Below, piece after piece: positions 46,330 through 58,346 of a stretch of DNA of 64,000 nucleotides (position 1 is the first letter of the stretch; each line of letters opens with the position of its first letter). This DNA is from Chlorocebus sabaeus. Taxonomy: Eukaryota; Chordata; Mammalia; Primates; Cercopithecidae. The notes beneath the pieces are model-generated. The model did not search any database. It was not told the origin of the DNA and was given only the letters and a program-made list of their open reading frames with translations. The position numbers and the translations under genes are program-made. The stretch is from assembly GCF_047675955.1 (NCBI RefSeq), contig NC_132927.1, forward strand, positions 67,189,702 through 67,253,701, read 5' to 3'.

Positions 46330-46770
46330 TACATTGGATATTAAAATGCTAAATGGCAAAAAATATCATTAAACAAAATTAAAAACAAGTTAAAATTTTA
46401 GAAAAGAAATTTACAAAACATTTCGTTATAAAGGGTTGGTATCTATAATACTTAAAGAATTCCAACAAATCAATAACATCCGGGAAAAAATGCAACACTG
46501 TGACAGAGAAAACATGGAGAAACCAAAATGTACCTCAGTAGGAGAAAAGATAGACTAGATAACTAATATAAAGGATTATTATACAACAGTTAAAATAAAT
46601 GAAACATCCCATTTATCAACCTGAATAAATTTCAAGAATAGGTCAAATAAAAAACAATTTGCAATAGAATATGTCATATATGTACATGTAAAAAACATAC
46701 ATAATATATATTGTTAATGGATACACACACATGAAGTAAGGGTACTAAAACACAATTAAATTTAATCCAC
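46330..46770 (+). mobile_element. Second old L1-like 3' fragment
   Basis: Text such as gggttggtatctataatac, aggattattatacaacagtt and aacatcccatttatcaacc resembles an L1M/HAL1 3' end following directly on the longer L1. Confidence 0.45.
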
Positions 46771-46841
46771 CACATACTCTTTACCTGTACCAGTGCAGCT
46801 ACACGTTGTTGGAGAAAACCATATAATCAGGTTGGCCAATT

Positions 46842-47146
46842 TCATTCATTCATTCACTCACTCATTTGAGACAGGGTTTCATTCTGTCACCCAGGCTGGA
46901 GTGCAGTGGCAGGATCTTGGCTCACTGCACCCTCCCTGCCTCCCAGATTCAAGCGATCCTCCCAGCTCGGCCTCCCAAGTAGCTAGGAATACAGGCACGT
47001 GCTACCATGCTCAGCTAATTTTTTTATTTTTTTATAGGAACAAGGTCTCACTGTGTTGCCCAGACTAGTCTCAAATTCCTGGGCTCAAGCGATCCTCCTA
47101 CCTCGGCCTCCGAAAGTGCTGGGATAATAGGCATGAGCCCAGCCAA
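46842..47146 (-). repeat. Alu with (TTCA)n tail
   Basis: A minus-strand Alu whose tail has turned into ttcattcattcattcactc. The body is complete apart from a shortened 5' end (gcatgagcccagcc). Confidence 0.88.
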
Positions 47147-47639
47147 TTTCACTTTAAATTCATGATCAGGAATCTCATGTGGGTCTTAATAGTACTCCAC
47201 AAACACATTCATTTCCCTAATCTGTTCACTCTCCCACATTGTTAGTTGGTTATTTTACATTATTTTTCTCCTAAAATCTTGATGTGTCCATTCCCTTCCT
47301 CACACTCAGTGAGAAAACAGAAGACCTTCTATAAGCTGCCAGTACATACCACTTAACCTCCAACCATGTGTGCCTAGTAACTCAACTTTCCTCAGTTTCT
47401 AAACATGAACTGACCATGCTACTCATTAAGCACTAGTAGCATGATCATGCAAAAACTCACGTATGCGTTTGATGTTATCCTTCTCAAGGACAGTGTTCCA
47501 GCAATTTCCCACTTTATCTGCTGTATTATTATAGGAGGTAGACATCAGGGTTTGGGTGGTAGATATTAGTGTATCTACCCCACTTCCTTTTCAGGACTAT
47601 TCTAACTAGTGTATGACATCTGTAATTTCTCCCATCTTA
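47147..47639. other. Intron, nothing recognised
   Basis: Leads into the L2 element. It may hold more degraded L2, but I cannot show it. Confidence 0.4.
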
Positions 47640-48935
47640 GGGGAAAAAAACCCTCTTTTGACCTCACTTCATCCTCTGCTATGCTCTTCACAGAATTTCA
47701 CTATTCCTTTTAACAGAAAACCCCAAGTTGTCTACATATGTGGATGACAATAAGGCTACTGGTATTCTCTTTCCTAAGGTTAACTCTGAGTCAGTCAATG
47801 CTCAATCTTCAGTCCCCATCTTATTTAACCTAACAATAGCATATGACACAGTTTCATTCTTGAAACATTTTTTCACTTGTCTTCTGAGACAACCCACATT
47901 GTTTTCCAAATTCATAGATCCAGACCAGACTTCTCTCCCAAATTCCAGACTCATATAGCCCACTGCTTAACATCTCTGCTGTGTATCTAATAAATGTCTC
48001 AAACTTAACCTGTCCAACTGAACTTCTCTCCCCACCACAGATATCTCCCCATCAGCAGCCTACCCCATATTAGTTGATGGCAATTTCATCCTTCCAGCTG
48101 TTCTGGCCAAAAACCTTGGGGCCACACTAGGTTTTTTCTGAATTCTCATACCCCACATCTAACTCATCAAAAAATTCCATTAGATCTAATGCCAAAATAG
48201 TCCTAAAATCTGCTACTCCACAGTTTAGGCCAGTTCCATCTCTTGCTGGGATTACTGCAACAGTTTTCTATCTGGACCTCATGTTTCCACACTTGTGCCA
48301 CTACAGGATTATTACAGTTATCAACCAGAATTATTCTTCCAAAATAGGAGATAGCTACTCTTCTACTCAAAACTACCCAATGACTCCCCATTTTGTGCAG
48401 ACAAGAAGCCATAGTCCTTATAATGATCTTCAATGTCCTGAGTGATCTGTACAATCCTTCTTCCATATGATCACCTCCACGTCCTTTCCTACTACCGTAA
48501 CTCTCACTCATTCTGTATGCCTACAATGGCCTCTAACCCTCACTCATTCCATAATCCCATCTTAAAGGGCCTTAATATTGGCTGATCCCTCTGCCTAGAA
48601 ATCTCCTTCCTGAGATATCTACATGGCTCACTCTCACTTCCTTCATGTCTCTATTGCACTATCACCTTGGTGAGGCCTTTCCTGACCACCTGATTTCCAA
48701 GTGTAGCCTCTTCTCACCCTATTCCCTATTCCTGTTTCCTACTATACTTGTCTTGCAACTTACCACTATTTAACATACTACAGAAATACTTATTTGTTAT
48801 TGTCTGCCTCCCCGTGTAAAGGAAGAATTTGTGTCCACTTTGCTTATTCATTACAAGATCTCAACACTGAGACAGAACAGTGCCTGGATCACAGGAGATG
48901 TTCAATCAATATTCACTGAATCAATGGAAAAAAAT
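47640..48935 (+). mobile_element. L2 with reverse-transcriptase remnant and 3' end
   Basis: The 76-codon frame at 47728-47958 contains VPILFNLTIAYDTVSFLKHF, resembling the L2 reverse transcriptase around its first catalytic Asp. Then come L2 3' phrases: gctgggattactgcaacag, ctcaaaactacccaatgac, ggtgaggcctttcctgacc, gaacagtgcctggatcaca. It is broken by stops and not functional. Confidence 0.8.
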
Positions 48936-50089
48936 TATAAAATTTCCATAACTGAAAATGTGAATAGTGGGCACATAAACTCAGTTATATCATTTTCTAT
49001 TTTTATTGTGTTTTATAGCATAACATTTTAAAGAGAAATTTGGAAAATATAAACATTTGTTATTCACACTTATGCATTCTTATTATTCTAGGATATATTT
49101 TGCTAAATTCCCTTATGAGCTTTAAAGTCCCTGACACTCAGCATAGGTTTGAATAATTTTAATTCTTTCTTAGAAAATAGATAAAAATAAACTGTGACTG
49201 CTAAATATAGTTATCAAGTAAATTTTAAAATACATATTTAACATTATTTGAACAAATGGAATATATAATACTTGGAAGTTTCTGTGAAAATAATCTCATT
49301 TCAAAAGTTGTCCCTGCTTGTTCTGTGTTGTTACTCACATTGAATCTACCTTTAAAAAAATCTTATTATGAATAAACTTTACTACAGTCAAAAATTTCTG
49401 CCATAAGAATAATTATAAAGGGATCTGCGAAGTAGACAGTTGGCAGGCAATCCCTGTTTACCCCCAATCCTTTGGAGGGAAATCAAAGGTCCACTCAGAT
49501 ATCTGGGGGGAAAAAAAATCTCACTAATGAATGGCTCAAGCTAATGTGTTAGCATCTGAATATTGTGTAACAGTGTTTTAGGAGAGGAAGAACTGGGGCA
49601 ACAGGGTAACACTTTGGTTTCTAGGTTTCCTATTTTCCCAACACCTCCAACTCAATGTTTACCTTGAAATAACTAAATTATCTTAGAGTCACTGATTTTG
49701 GCAAATGACTGATAGGGCTTATTATCAGAGACCAAACAGATTTTCAGGACACATGCAAATAAAAAAAACCATGACTACATGTCAATACAAATCAATCAGG
49801 AAGGGAGACAGAGGTAACTAAAAAGCTGGTTTAGGGTTAGGTTATCTGATTCTCAATGCAAACATGCTCTTTATGGAACCCGACACTTACCTACACATCT
49901 TGAGATACATACATTAAAAGAACAGAAACTTGAAAGTGACATGATTAGCTAGGTATTTATTAGAGAAAGATGTAATTTAAAACTTTCTTGCAAGTAAGAA
50001 AATAAAGAGAATAATTTTAAATTCTCAATGGTATATTTTAATTTTGCTCACAGTAATCTGAAATGTAAACAGTACTTCTCACAAATAGA
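48936..50089. other. Intron, nothing recognised
   Basis: AT-rich sequence, no clear repeat. Confidence 0.45.
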
Positions 50090-50275
50090 ACAGATATAGT
50101 GCTTTATACTTTAAAATGTACTTTCACAAGCGTTAATTCATTGTGTCTGTATGACAATCTTATAAATTAGGTATGATAAATATTATTTTACAGATGATGA
50201 AATTAAGACTCAGAGAGGTTACCGACTAAGTGACTTGCCTCATGTCCCAAAGCTAGGAAATAGAGAACCAGAAAA
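50090..50275 (-). repeat. MIR
   Basis: A clear complement of MIR: agtgctttatactttaaaat, ttttacagatgatgaaatt, actcagagaggttaccgac, gtgacttgcctcatgtccc. Confidence 0.72.
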
Positions 50276-50984
50276 ATATCTCCCTAACTAAAATGCCTCT
50301 TACATTGTTCAAAGAATTAATCAATAAATAACATTATCTGAATTGAGCAAGGTTAGATTTTTCTACTTCTGGAAAGAGAAAAATAGTCGTAAGAGGCTTT
50401 TCCCTTTAAGTACAGATACTCTGTACTGTTCAGTCAACACATTATTTTTCTTAACTGAACCTTATGGTTGTATTTATCTACCTGGGGATTCATGTTAATG
50501 ATCTGTTTTGAAAATTTTCAAACGCTCACCGTTAAATTATAAAAACAGAATGCATATACCATATTTAAGCATAAACATGAATGTGTCCTTTCTGACATTA
50601 TTTGCTTATAAATATGAACAGACATAATTTTGAAGCTATCATCACTTTACCAACACTTTTTTTTAACTGTCTTTAAAGTCGTCAACATTAAAATCAAATA
50701 TCCAATAACTACTAAATTCTCTGATTTGAAGTTAGAACTCAACAAATGTTTGTAAAACTGCACTACCAAAAAAATTATATAGAAGATATATATTAGCCTG
50801 CACATTAGAAATGTTTTGTTATTTTCAGAATCTCAAGAGCCTGATCAAATTTTCTGGTTGAGAACAGAACAGTAAAAATAGCAAATTTTCATTATCATAA
50901 AATATGTTTGAAGTTTCTAAAATAAATGTACTTTAACCTGTATGTAATCTAGGCTGCAAACCATTGTCTATAAATAATTATATG
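50276..50984. other. Intron, nothing recognised
   Basis: AT-rich sequence between a MIR and an Alu. Confidence 0.45.
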
Positions 50985-51300
50985 GGCTGGGCATGGTGGC
51001 TCATTCCTATAATCCCAGCACTTTGGATAAGCAAGAAAGGCGGATTGTTTGAGATCAGTTCAAGACCAACCTGGGCAACATGGTGAAATCCAGTCTCTAC
51101 AAAAAATACAAAAATTAGTTCGGCATAGTGGCGTGCGCCTGGAATCCCAGCTACTTGGGAGTCTGAGGTAGAAGGATGGCTTGACCCCAGGAGGCAGAGG
51201 TTGCAGTGAGCCAAGATCTTGCCACCCTGGGACAGACCAAGACCCCATCTTAAAAAAAAACAAAAAACAAACAAACAAAAAAACACAGAAACAAAAAACC
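50985..51300 (+). repeat. Alu
   Basis: A plus-strand Alu with an altered left monomer (tttggataagcaagaaagg) and an aaacaaacaaacaaaaaaac tail. The flanks tataaataattata and cataaataattata give the target duplication. Confidence 0.88.
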
Positions 51301-51344
51301 CATAAATAATTATACGAATATTTGACAAATATCTCTAGAATACA

Positions 51345-51440
51345 GGCTCAGGAGGTTAAGGAATTTGTTATGTTCACCATTATATTTCTAGGGTCTAGTG
51401 CAATACCTGGCAATGGTAAGTACTCCAAGATTTTTTGAAT
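51345..51440 (+). mobile_element. L2 3' end fragment
   Basis: tatgttcaccattatatttc, agggtctagtgcaatacctg and gtaagtactccaag match the L2 end. Confidence 0.5.
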
Positions 51441-52252
51441 TACTAATATATATACAGAGATAAGTATAATATCATGAGCAGAAACATCAAACATACATAA
51501 AAAGCAAATTCCTGAAGATTAAATATATTTCCCAGACCAAATGAGGCCAGAATTTAAAATATAAAATTGTGAAATACTGACAGAGAAGCAGATTTTGATG
51601 GAAGATTACTTCTGTTTTGAAAATGTTTAGTTTGAGGAGCCTGTGGAAGAGTCAAGTGGAGATACAACATTCACATATTTGGGTCTTGAGCCCAGAAGAG
51701 AAGGTTGGCCAAGAGAAGGCTGGGAATGAGCAGCATGTAAGAAGAGTACAGCATAAAAAGGGATGAGTACCTAGGAATGAGCTGAGGGGAATCCTCAGGT
51801 AGAAGAGGAAAAGCTTACAAAAGGCAGTGAGAGAGACAAGGGAAGTCAGGTGGGTGTTGTGTCACAGAGCCAAGCTGAGAGGTGCTTTCCAGTTCAATAC
51901 TACCAGGCAGTCAAGTAAGGTAACTAAAAAGTATTAATATGCACATCAATGGTAACATTGGCAAGAACAGCCTCAATAGATGGTGGCGAGGTTGGGGGGC
52001 AAGGGGGTACAAGCAGAATTGGAATTGATAAGGCAGTAAGGGATATGTGAGTAAATAAAGACAAATACTGGCAAAGGAGAACAATGAGACAATAGCTAGA
52101 CAGGAATATGGTATTCTGAGATATTTTTTCCTTTTTATTTATCAGTTCATTCATCTCCCCATTTTTAAAATTTTAAGACAGAAAAACTATATATGCTTAA
52201 ACAGTAACAGAAATGGTCAAAGAGGAAGAGGTTAAAGAGAAGGCAGACAGAG
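51441..52252. other. Intron, nothing recognised
   Basis: Purine-rich in places (51600-51860), no repeat family recognised. Confidence 0.45.
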
Positions 52253-52610
52253 TGTATCAGTCCATTCTCACGCTGCTGATAAAGATATATCTGAGACTGG
52301 GCAATTCACAAAACAAAGAGGTTTAATGGACTCACAGTTCCACATGGCTGGGGAGGTCTTGTAATTATGGTGGAAGGAAAGGAGGAGCAAGTTACATCTT
52401 ACATGGATAGCAGCAGGTAAAGAGAGAGAAAACTTGTGCAGGAAAACTCCTGTTTTTAAAACGGTCAGATCTTGTAAGACTTATTCACTATCATGAGAAC
52501 GGCATGGGAAAAACGTGCCCCCATGATTCAATTACCTCCCACCAGGTCCCTCCTGCAACATGCAGGAATTCAAGATGAGATTTGGGTGGGGACACAGCCA
52601 AACCATATCA
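52253..52610 (-). mobile_element. THE1 3' LTR
   Basis: In element orientation this is the downstream LTR. It begins tgatatggtttggc and ends ctgatacaca-like on the minus strand, about 358 bp. Confidence 0.85.
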
Positions 52611-53119
52611 TTCCTCCCCTGGCCCCTCCCAAATCTCATGTCCTCACATTTCAAAACCCATCATGCCTTCCCATCAGTCCCCCAAAGTCTTAACTCATTT
52701 CAGCATTAACTCAAAAGTCCATAGTCTAAAGTCTCATCTAAGACAAGGCAAGTCCCTTCCACCTACGAGCCTCTAAAATCAAAAGCAAGTTATTACTTCT
52801 TAGATACAATAGGAGTACAGGCATTGGTTAAATACAGCCATTCCAAACGGGAGAAACTGGCCAAAACAAAGGGGCTACAGGCCCCATGCAAGTCCAAAAT
52901 CCAGCAGGGAAGTCAAATCTTAAAGCTCCAAAATGATCTTCTTTGACTCCATGTCTCACATCCAGGTCACGCTGATGCAGGAGGTAGTCTCCCATGGCCT
53001 TGGGCAGCTCCACCCTGTGGCTTTGCAGGGTATAGTCCCCCTCCTGGCTGCTTTCACAGCGTTGTCTGTGGCTTTTCCAGGCGCACAGGGCAAGCTGTCG
53101 GTGGATCTACCATTCTGAG

Positions 53120-53578
53120 TGTTTCACATGTCCATGTGAAGAGATCACCAAACAGGCTTTGTGTGAGCAACATGGCTATTTATTTCACCTGGGTGCACGT
53201 GGGCTGAGTCCGAAAAAGGAGTTAGCAAAGGGCAGTGGGATTATCATTGGTTCTTACAGGTTTTGGCATAGGCAGTGAAGTTAAGAGCAATGTTTTGGGG
53301 GCAGGGGTGAAGCTCACCAAGTACATTCTCAAGGGTGGGGAGAATTAAAAAGAAACTTCTTAAGGGTGGGGGAGATTATAAAGAACCTTCTTAAGGGTGG
53401 GGGAAATTACAAAGTACATTAATCTGTTAGGGTGGGGCAGAAACAAATCACAATGGTGGAATGTCATCAGTTAAGCTATTTTCACTTCTGTGGATCTTCA
53501 GTTGCTTCAGGCCATCTGGATGTAGACGTGCAGGTTGCTGGGGATATGATGGCTTAGCTTGGGCTCAGAGGCCTGACA
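53120..53578 (-). mobile_element. Solo LTR7 (HERV-H LTR) inside THE1
   Basis: On the minus strand it begins tgtcaggcctctgagccc and ends in ttgctcacacaaagcctg, then tgaaaca. Three tandem units of about 30 bp with cccacccttaagaag lie in the U3 part. A perfect 5-bp duplication, ctgag, flanks it (53115-53119 and 53579-53583). No HERV-H internal sequence remains, so it is a solo LTR from LTR-LTR recombination. AATAAA is present (aggtgaaataaatagcc). The usual TATA-like box seems altered (cctgtaagaacc). Confidence 0.9.
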
Positions 53579-54621
53579 CTGAGATTTAAAGGACGGTGGC
53601 CCTCTTCTCACAGCTCCACTAGGCAGTGCCCCAGTAGGAACTCTGTGTGGGGGATCGGACTTCACATTTCGCTTTTGCACTGCCCCAGCAAAGGCTCTCT
53701 ATGAGGGCTCCATTCCTGCAGCAAACTTCTGCCTGGGCATCCAGGTGTTTCCACATATCCTTTGAAATCTAGGTGGAGGTTCCCAAACCTCAATTCTTGA
53801 CTTCTGTGCACCCACAGGCTCACCACCACATGGAAGCTGCCAAGGCCTGGGGCTTCCATCCTCTGAAGCAACAGCTTGAGCTGTACCTTGGCTCCTTTTA
53901 GTCACGGTTGTAGCAGCTGGGAAGCATGGCACCGAGTCCCTAGACTGCACACAGCAGAGGGGCCCTGTCCCGGCCCACAAAACCATTTTTTCCTCCTAAA
54001 CCTCCAAGTCTATGATGGGAGGGGCTGCCACAAAGGTCTCTGGCATGCCCGGGAGCCATTTTCCCCATTGTTATGATGATTAACATCCAGCTCCCTCTTA
54101 CTTATGTAAATTTCTGCAGCTGGCTTGAATTTCTCCTCAGAAAATAAGATTTTCTTTTCTATTGCATTGTCAGGCTACAAATTTTCCAAACTTTTATGCT
54201 CTGTTTCCCTTTTAAAACTGAATACCTTTAATAGCACCCAAGTCATCTCTTGAATGTTTTGCTGCTTAGATACCCTAAATCAGCTCTCTCAAGTTCAAAG
54301 TTGCCAAATCTCTAGGGCAGGGAAAAAATGCCACCAGTCTCTTTGCTAAAACATTACAAGAGTTACCTTTGTTCCACTTCCCAACAAGTTCCTCATCTCC
54401 ATCTGAGACCACCTCAGGCTGTTTCATTGTCCATATCATTATCAGCATTTTGGTCAAAACCATTCAACAAGGCTCTAGGAAGTTCCAAACTTTCCCGCAT
54501 TTTCCTGTCTTCTTCCGAGCCCTCCAAACTGTACCAACATCTGCCTGTTACCCAGTTCCAAAGTTGCTTCCACATTTTCAGTTATCTTTTCAGCAGCACC
54601 CCACCCATGGTATCAATTTAC

Positions 54622-54981
54622 TGTATTAGTCCGTTCTCATACTACTGATAAAGATATATCCGAGACTAGGCAATTTATGAAAGAAAGAGGTTTAATGGAC
54701 TTACAGTTCCATGTGGATGGGGGAGGTCTCATAATCATGGTGGAAGGCAAGAAGGAGCAAGTCATGTCTTACATGGATGGCAGCAGGCAAAGAGAGAAAA
54801 AGAACTTGTTGCAGGGAAACTCCGTTTTTAAAACCATCAGGTCTCGTGAGACTTATTCACTACCACAAGAATAGCATGGGAAAAACTTCCCCCATGATTG
54901 AATTACCTCCCACCAGGTCCCTCCCACAACATATGGGAATTCAAGATGAGATTTGGGTGGGGACACAGCCAAACCATATCA
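54622..54981 (-). mobile_element. THE1 5' LTR
   Basis: The upstream LTR in element orientation, about 360 bp, followed in the element by the THE1 internal start gtaaattgataccatgg. Confidence 0.85.
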
Positions 54982-55689
54982 TAAAGATACACATTTAACC
55001 TGGAAACCAAGGAGGCAGAGTAGGGATGGGGCAGAAAGAATCTTGTACCAAAAAATATGATATTTTGGTATCAGTTGGGGCTGACATGTGAAACCAAAAA
55101 GGAATGCGAACTAATCAAAACAGAAATGGTTTCATGGGAATATTTTTAAGGTACAAAGGGTCTAGATAAAGAAACTTCCTAAACAGGTGCTGGGTGGAAT
55201 CAGAAGAGCAAAGAACAATCAGATCGTTTCAGAGGACTCAGCAAAGGAAAATTCCTACCTGAGCACTGAGAGTTAAACTTGAAGTCAAGCATGATAGTAT
55301 GTCCTCTAGGGCTAAGAGAAAGAATGAACAAGCAGTCTAAGGATCAAAGAGATATGCAACCCTTACAGCTTAATAGTAATGTTAAACTATTAACATAACC
55401 TAGAGCGAGGCTGTATTCAGTAAATAAGGGCACCTATTAATTACTCCTCTACTTCAGCTTGAACTGTACTATTTCATTTTTGCACCCAAACCACTAAGTG
55501 CTCAAAGATGATGGTATTTGACTGGATCCCCATCATCCCCTTGAAGGGTGGTTGTTGACATGACTAGCAGAAAACTATTCTCTTGTGAAGAGTGACCTGG
55601 CTGATTCAGTCACACAGCATTTCTGACTAATGCTTATTACTGTATTAAGACCTAACAACTCTGGTCAACTTTGATTTTTATTTGTTTGT
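54982..55689. other. Intron, nothing recognised
   Basis: Sequence between the THE1 element and the L2 piece broken by MER1. Confidence 0.45.
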
Positions 55690-56220
55690 TTACTTTTGTG
55701 TCCTAATATTCTGCTGTTCCCCAGGACCAAAGTCTGTTTCTATCTATTGCCAAATGATCTGCCATGCATACCTATAAATGGAGGATTCATTAAGTGATTC
55801 TTTTCATGAGTGTACTACCAGAACCTAGCCTACCATCTATCATATGGGCCCCTAACCCCCAGGTCATGGACCGGTACCAGTCAGTGGCCTGTTAGGAACC
55901 AGGGCACACAGCAGGAGGTGAGCAGCAGACAAGCACTGCCACCTGAGCTCTGCCTCCTGTCAGATCAGTGGTGGCATTAGATTCTCCTAGGAGTGCCAAC
56001 CTTATTGTGAAGTGTGCATGCAAGGGATCTAGGCTGCACATTCCTTATGAGAATCTAATGATAAATATAATGTGCTTGAATCATCCCATAACCATACCCC
56101 CATCCTGGTCTTTGGGAAAACTGTCTCCCAGAAACCAGTCCCTGGTGCCAAAAAAGTTGGGGACTGCTGATCTAGCACATAGAAAGCCCTCAACAAATAT
56201 CAATGGAATGAGCAAATAAA
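55690..56220 (+). mobile_element. L2 3' end, split by MER1
   Basis: The L2 end begins near ccaggaccaaagtctgtttc and is cut at 55842. After the MER1 it resumes with tagcacatagaaagccctc, then aacaaatatcaatggaatga. Confidence 0.5.
55843..56169 (-). mobile_element. MER1 (hAT-Charlie, non-autonomous)
   Basis: The complement of MER1: gggcccctaacccccaggtc, atggaccggtaccagtcag, ggcattagattctcctagg, and the end ccaaaaaagttggggactgc. The 8-bp flanks atctatca (55835-55842) and atctagca (56170-56177) differ at one base. It is in opposite orientation to the copy at 11078. Confidence 0.78.
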
Positions 56221-57194
56221 AGTGATAATCAAATCTCTCTATGTAGGGGGAGTTTTACACATTTACAAACCAAGGACCCCTTGGGCAGTCTGTTGAAGCC
56301 TGTGGACCCCTTCTCAAAATAATATTTAAAAAGAGATAGCATAATAGAGGAAATTAATTATAGTGAAATACAGTTACAAAATTATTTTTTTAAATTGTGA
56401 CATCATCACAAACATGCTTCTGTGACACAGGGTGGGCTTGCCAAGCCCTAGGCTTCTCTGCAGAGAGATCTGGCTGGGACAGTTCAGTGGCAAAACTACT
56501 GACGACATCTATAGAGTTTTTGTTCTTGGTTTCTCAGAGAAAACTCCTCCAAACTCCTGCTTGGGAAGCCCCTGTGCTCAGAGTGAAGTGGTAGAAAGCG
56601 GCCGAGGGAGTTTGCACAGTTCAATGTGTCCATTTTCACCATACCTGTCATTTTCTGTATGGTATCCCCATCCTTAGCTGTGCCCATTGTCCCTGAATGC
56701 ACAGACCTTTTCAGTCTTCCCTTAGGGTGAGGAAGGCACAGCTGCTTATGTCAACAGGGGCAGAGATAGAATCAAGGGGTTACCTTTTTCTCACACAGAC
56801 TTTCAGTCAGTCCTCCTGGGTCCTGCATCACCCGCATTCCTACTTCGAGGGATACCTGCTGCCTCCAATTCTTGAACCTTTTTAGGGGTCAGAAGTACAG
56901 ACAGCCTGCTTTTAGGCTTCCCGTGTGACTGTCATCCATCTTCTAAAAGGGAGTTGCTATTTTCTCTTTTCCCTTTTGAGTGCATATCTATCTTATCCCT
57001 TTCCTTTTATTCTTGTGGGATGTATTAAGGAGGCAACAGTAAACAGATTTAATCTGCTACAATTTCCCGAAGTCGCCACTAAAATTTTTACAACGGCATA
57101 AAAAGTTTTAAAAATCAAATTTAGAAGTAAACGCTCAAAATTCACCTATTTTATAACTATGATATTTGTATCAAAGATGATCAATTTACTGTAA
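56221..57194. other. Intron, mostly unassigned
   Basis: The stretch ccaaggaccccttgggcagt with tgtggaccccttctcaaaat near 56265-56325 looks like an old DNA transposon end, family uncertain. The rest (56400-56960) is GC-richer and unrecognised. Confidence 0.35.
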
Positions 57195-57310
57195 TAACTA
57201 TAGCTTCATGAAGGCAGAGATAATTTCCACTTCACTTATTATTGTATTGTCCAGTACCCAGCATAGTAGAGGTGATTAGTAAATATTTATTGTATAAGTA
57301 AACTAAATGA
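57195..57310 (+). mobile_element. L2 3' end fragment
   Basis: cttcatgaaggcagagataa, attgtccagtacccagcata and gattagtaaatatttattg match the L2 end. Confidence 0.55.
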
Positions 57311-58238
57311 ATATAGATGTGATTAAAAAATTAGGACCTGGAATTTTTATAATTTCAGCACTTATCTCACTCACCTAGGATTGCTTAAGCAATACTCCAA
57401 AAACCAATCAGAAATAGATATACCTAATTTGGAATCCAAGAATGATGTATTTTATAACAACAAAGTCCTTCACTACAAACATTTTACTATGATTCCATAT
57501 TCCATACCAACAACTTCCTGGATAGAAATGAAATTGACATTCAAATTTACTTAGTTATCTTGAATAACTAGTAGTGCAGAAATAAATGTAACTTATATTA
57601 CAACCATTATATAAATAGTATTTAATTACAACTAATAGATGTACAATTTTAAGTGTCATTAAATGCATTTGAAATATTAAACAAATTCTAATTAATACTG
57701 AAAATTAAAGTCCTCCAAATGTAAAATCTGCACATTAGCCACCACATTTTAATTCATGTTGAGCAAAAACCAGCAATATTATTTAAAAATTGGGTCTAGT
57801 AGATCTGTCATTCTTGTCAAGCGAATTCAAAGGGCCTTCATAGCATGTCCTACTTTGTTATCACAATGTAAACAGTGTGTACTTTGCTTTATGATTCTTT
57901 ATTGGCCACTATCAAAGCCATAATTCTCCTGAAGGGCCAAAAGAGTTATTTAATTTTTCAGTCATATTTTATATATTTTATGGGGAAAGTTAAATGCATA
58001 GTGTCTTTTTTTTTTTTTAAATAAATAGAAATTCTGATATATCCATCATGGTTTACCGCGATTTTAACAGGACGGCTCCATATTAATTTTAAACTAAAAA
58101 TCTCTACATTTTTCACGGACAAACCTGCACGAAAGTTCAGAATTCATATGGCAGTTTTCTGCTAAATGTTTATTCTACAGTTTTCATCCTTGTTTACATT
58201 CTGTTATTACTAACTTCAAATTAAAATATCATACTCAC
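57311..58238. other. Intron, nothing recognised
   Basis: AT-rich sequence immediately downstream (transcript sense) of the catalytic-loop exon. Confidence 0.5.
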
Positions 58239-58346
58239 TTCATCAGCCACAAACTCCTTACTCAGACCAAAATCTGTCAGCACTACATGGCCATTAGAAT
58301 CAAGCAGAATATTCTCAAGCTTAATGTCACGATATATAATCCCCAA
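58239..58346 (-). CDS. RPS6KA5: RPS6KA5 exon, residues 171-206 (catalytic loop and DFG of N-terminal kinase)
   Basis: A 108-bp exon, phase 0 on both sides, 36 codons. It carries the catalytic loop YRDIKLEN (Asp177 as base) and the metal-binding DFG (Asp195), then GLSKEF and ends at Glu206. Both catalytic aspartates of the N-terminal domain sit in this one exon, so skipping it would keep the frame but give an inactive first kinase. The acceptor AG is the complement of 58347-58348 and the GTGAGT donor lies just below 58239. Confidence 0.97.

Larger units (their letters stand above)
52253..54981 (-). mobile_element. THE1 (ERVL-MaLR) element with both LTRs, interrupted by LTR7
   Basis: Two similar LTRs in minus orientation, tgtatcagtccattctcac...ccatatca (52253-52610) and tgtattagtccgttctcat...ccatatca (54622-54981), bracket a THE1 internal sequence. 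The internal part is non-coding by design. Its open frames (for example 52828-53013) are short and have no retroviral enzyme motif. A solo LTR7 interrupts it. I see no convincing 5-bp duplication at its outer borders (cagag against taaag). Confidence 0.88.
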
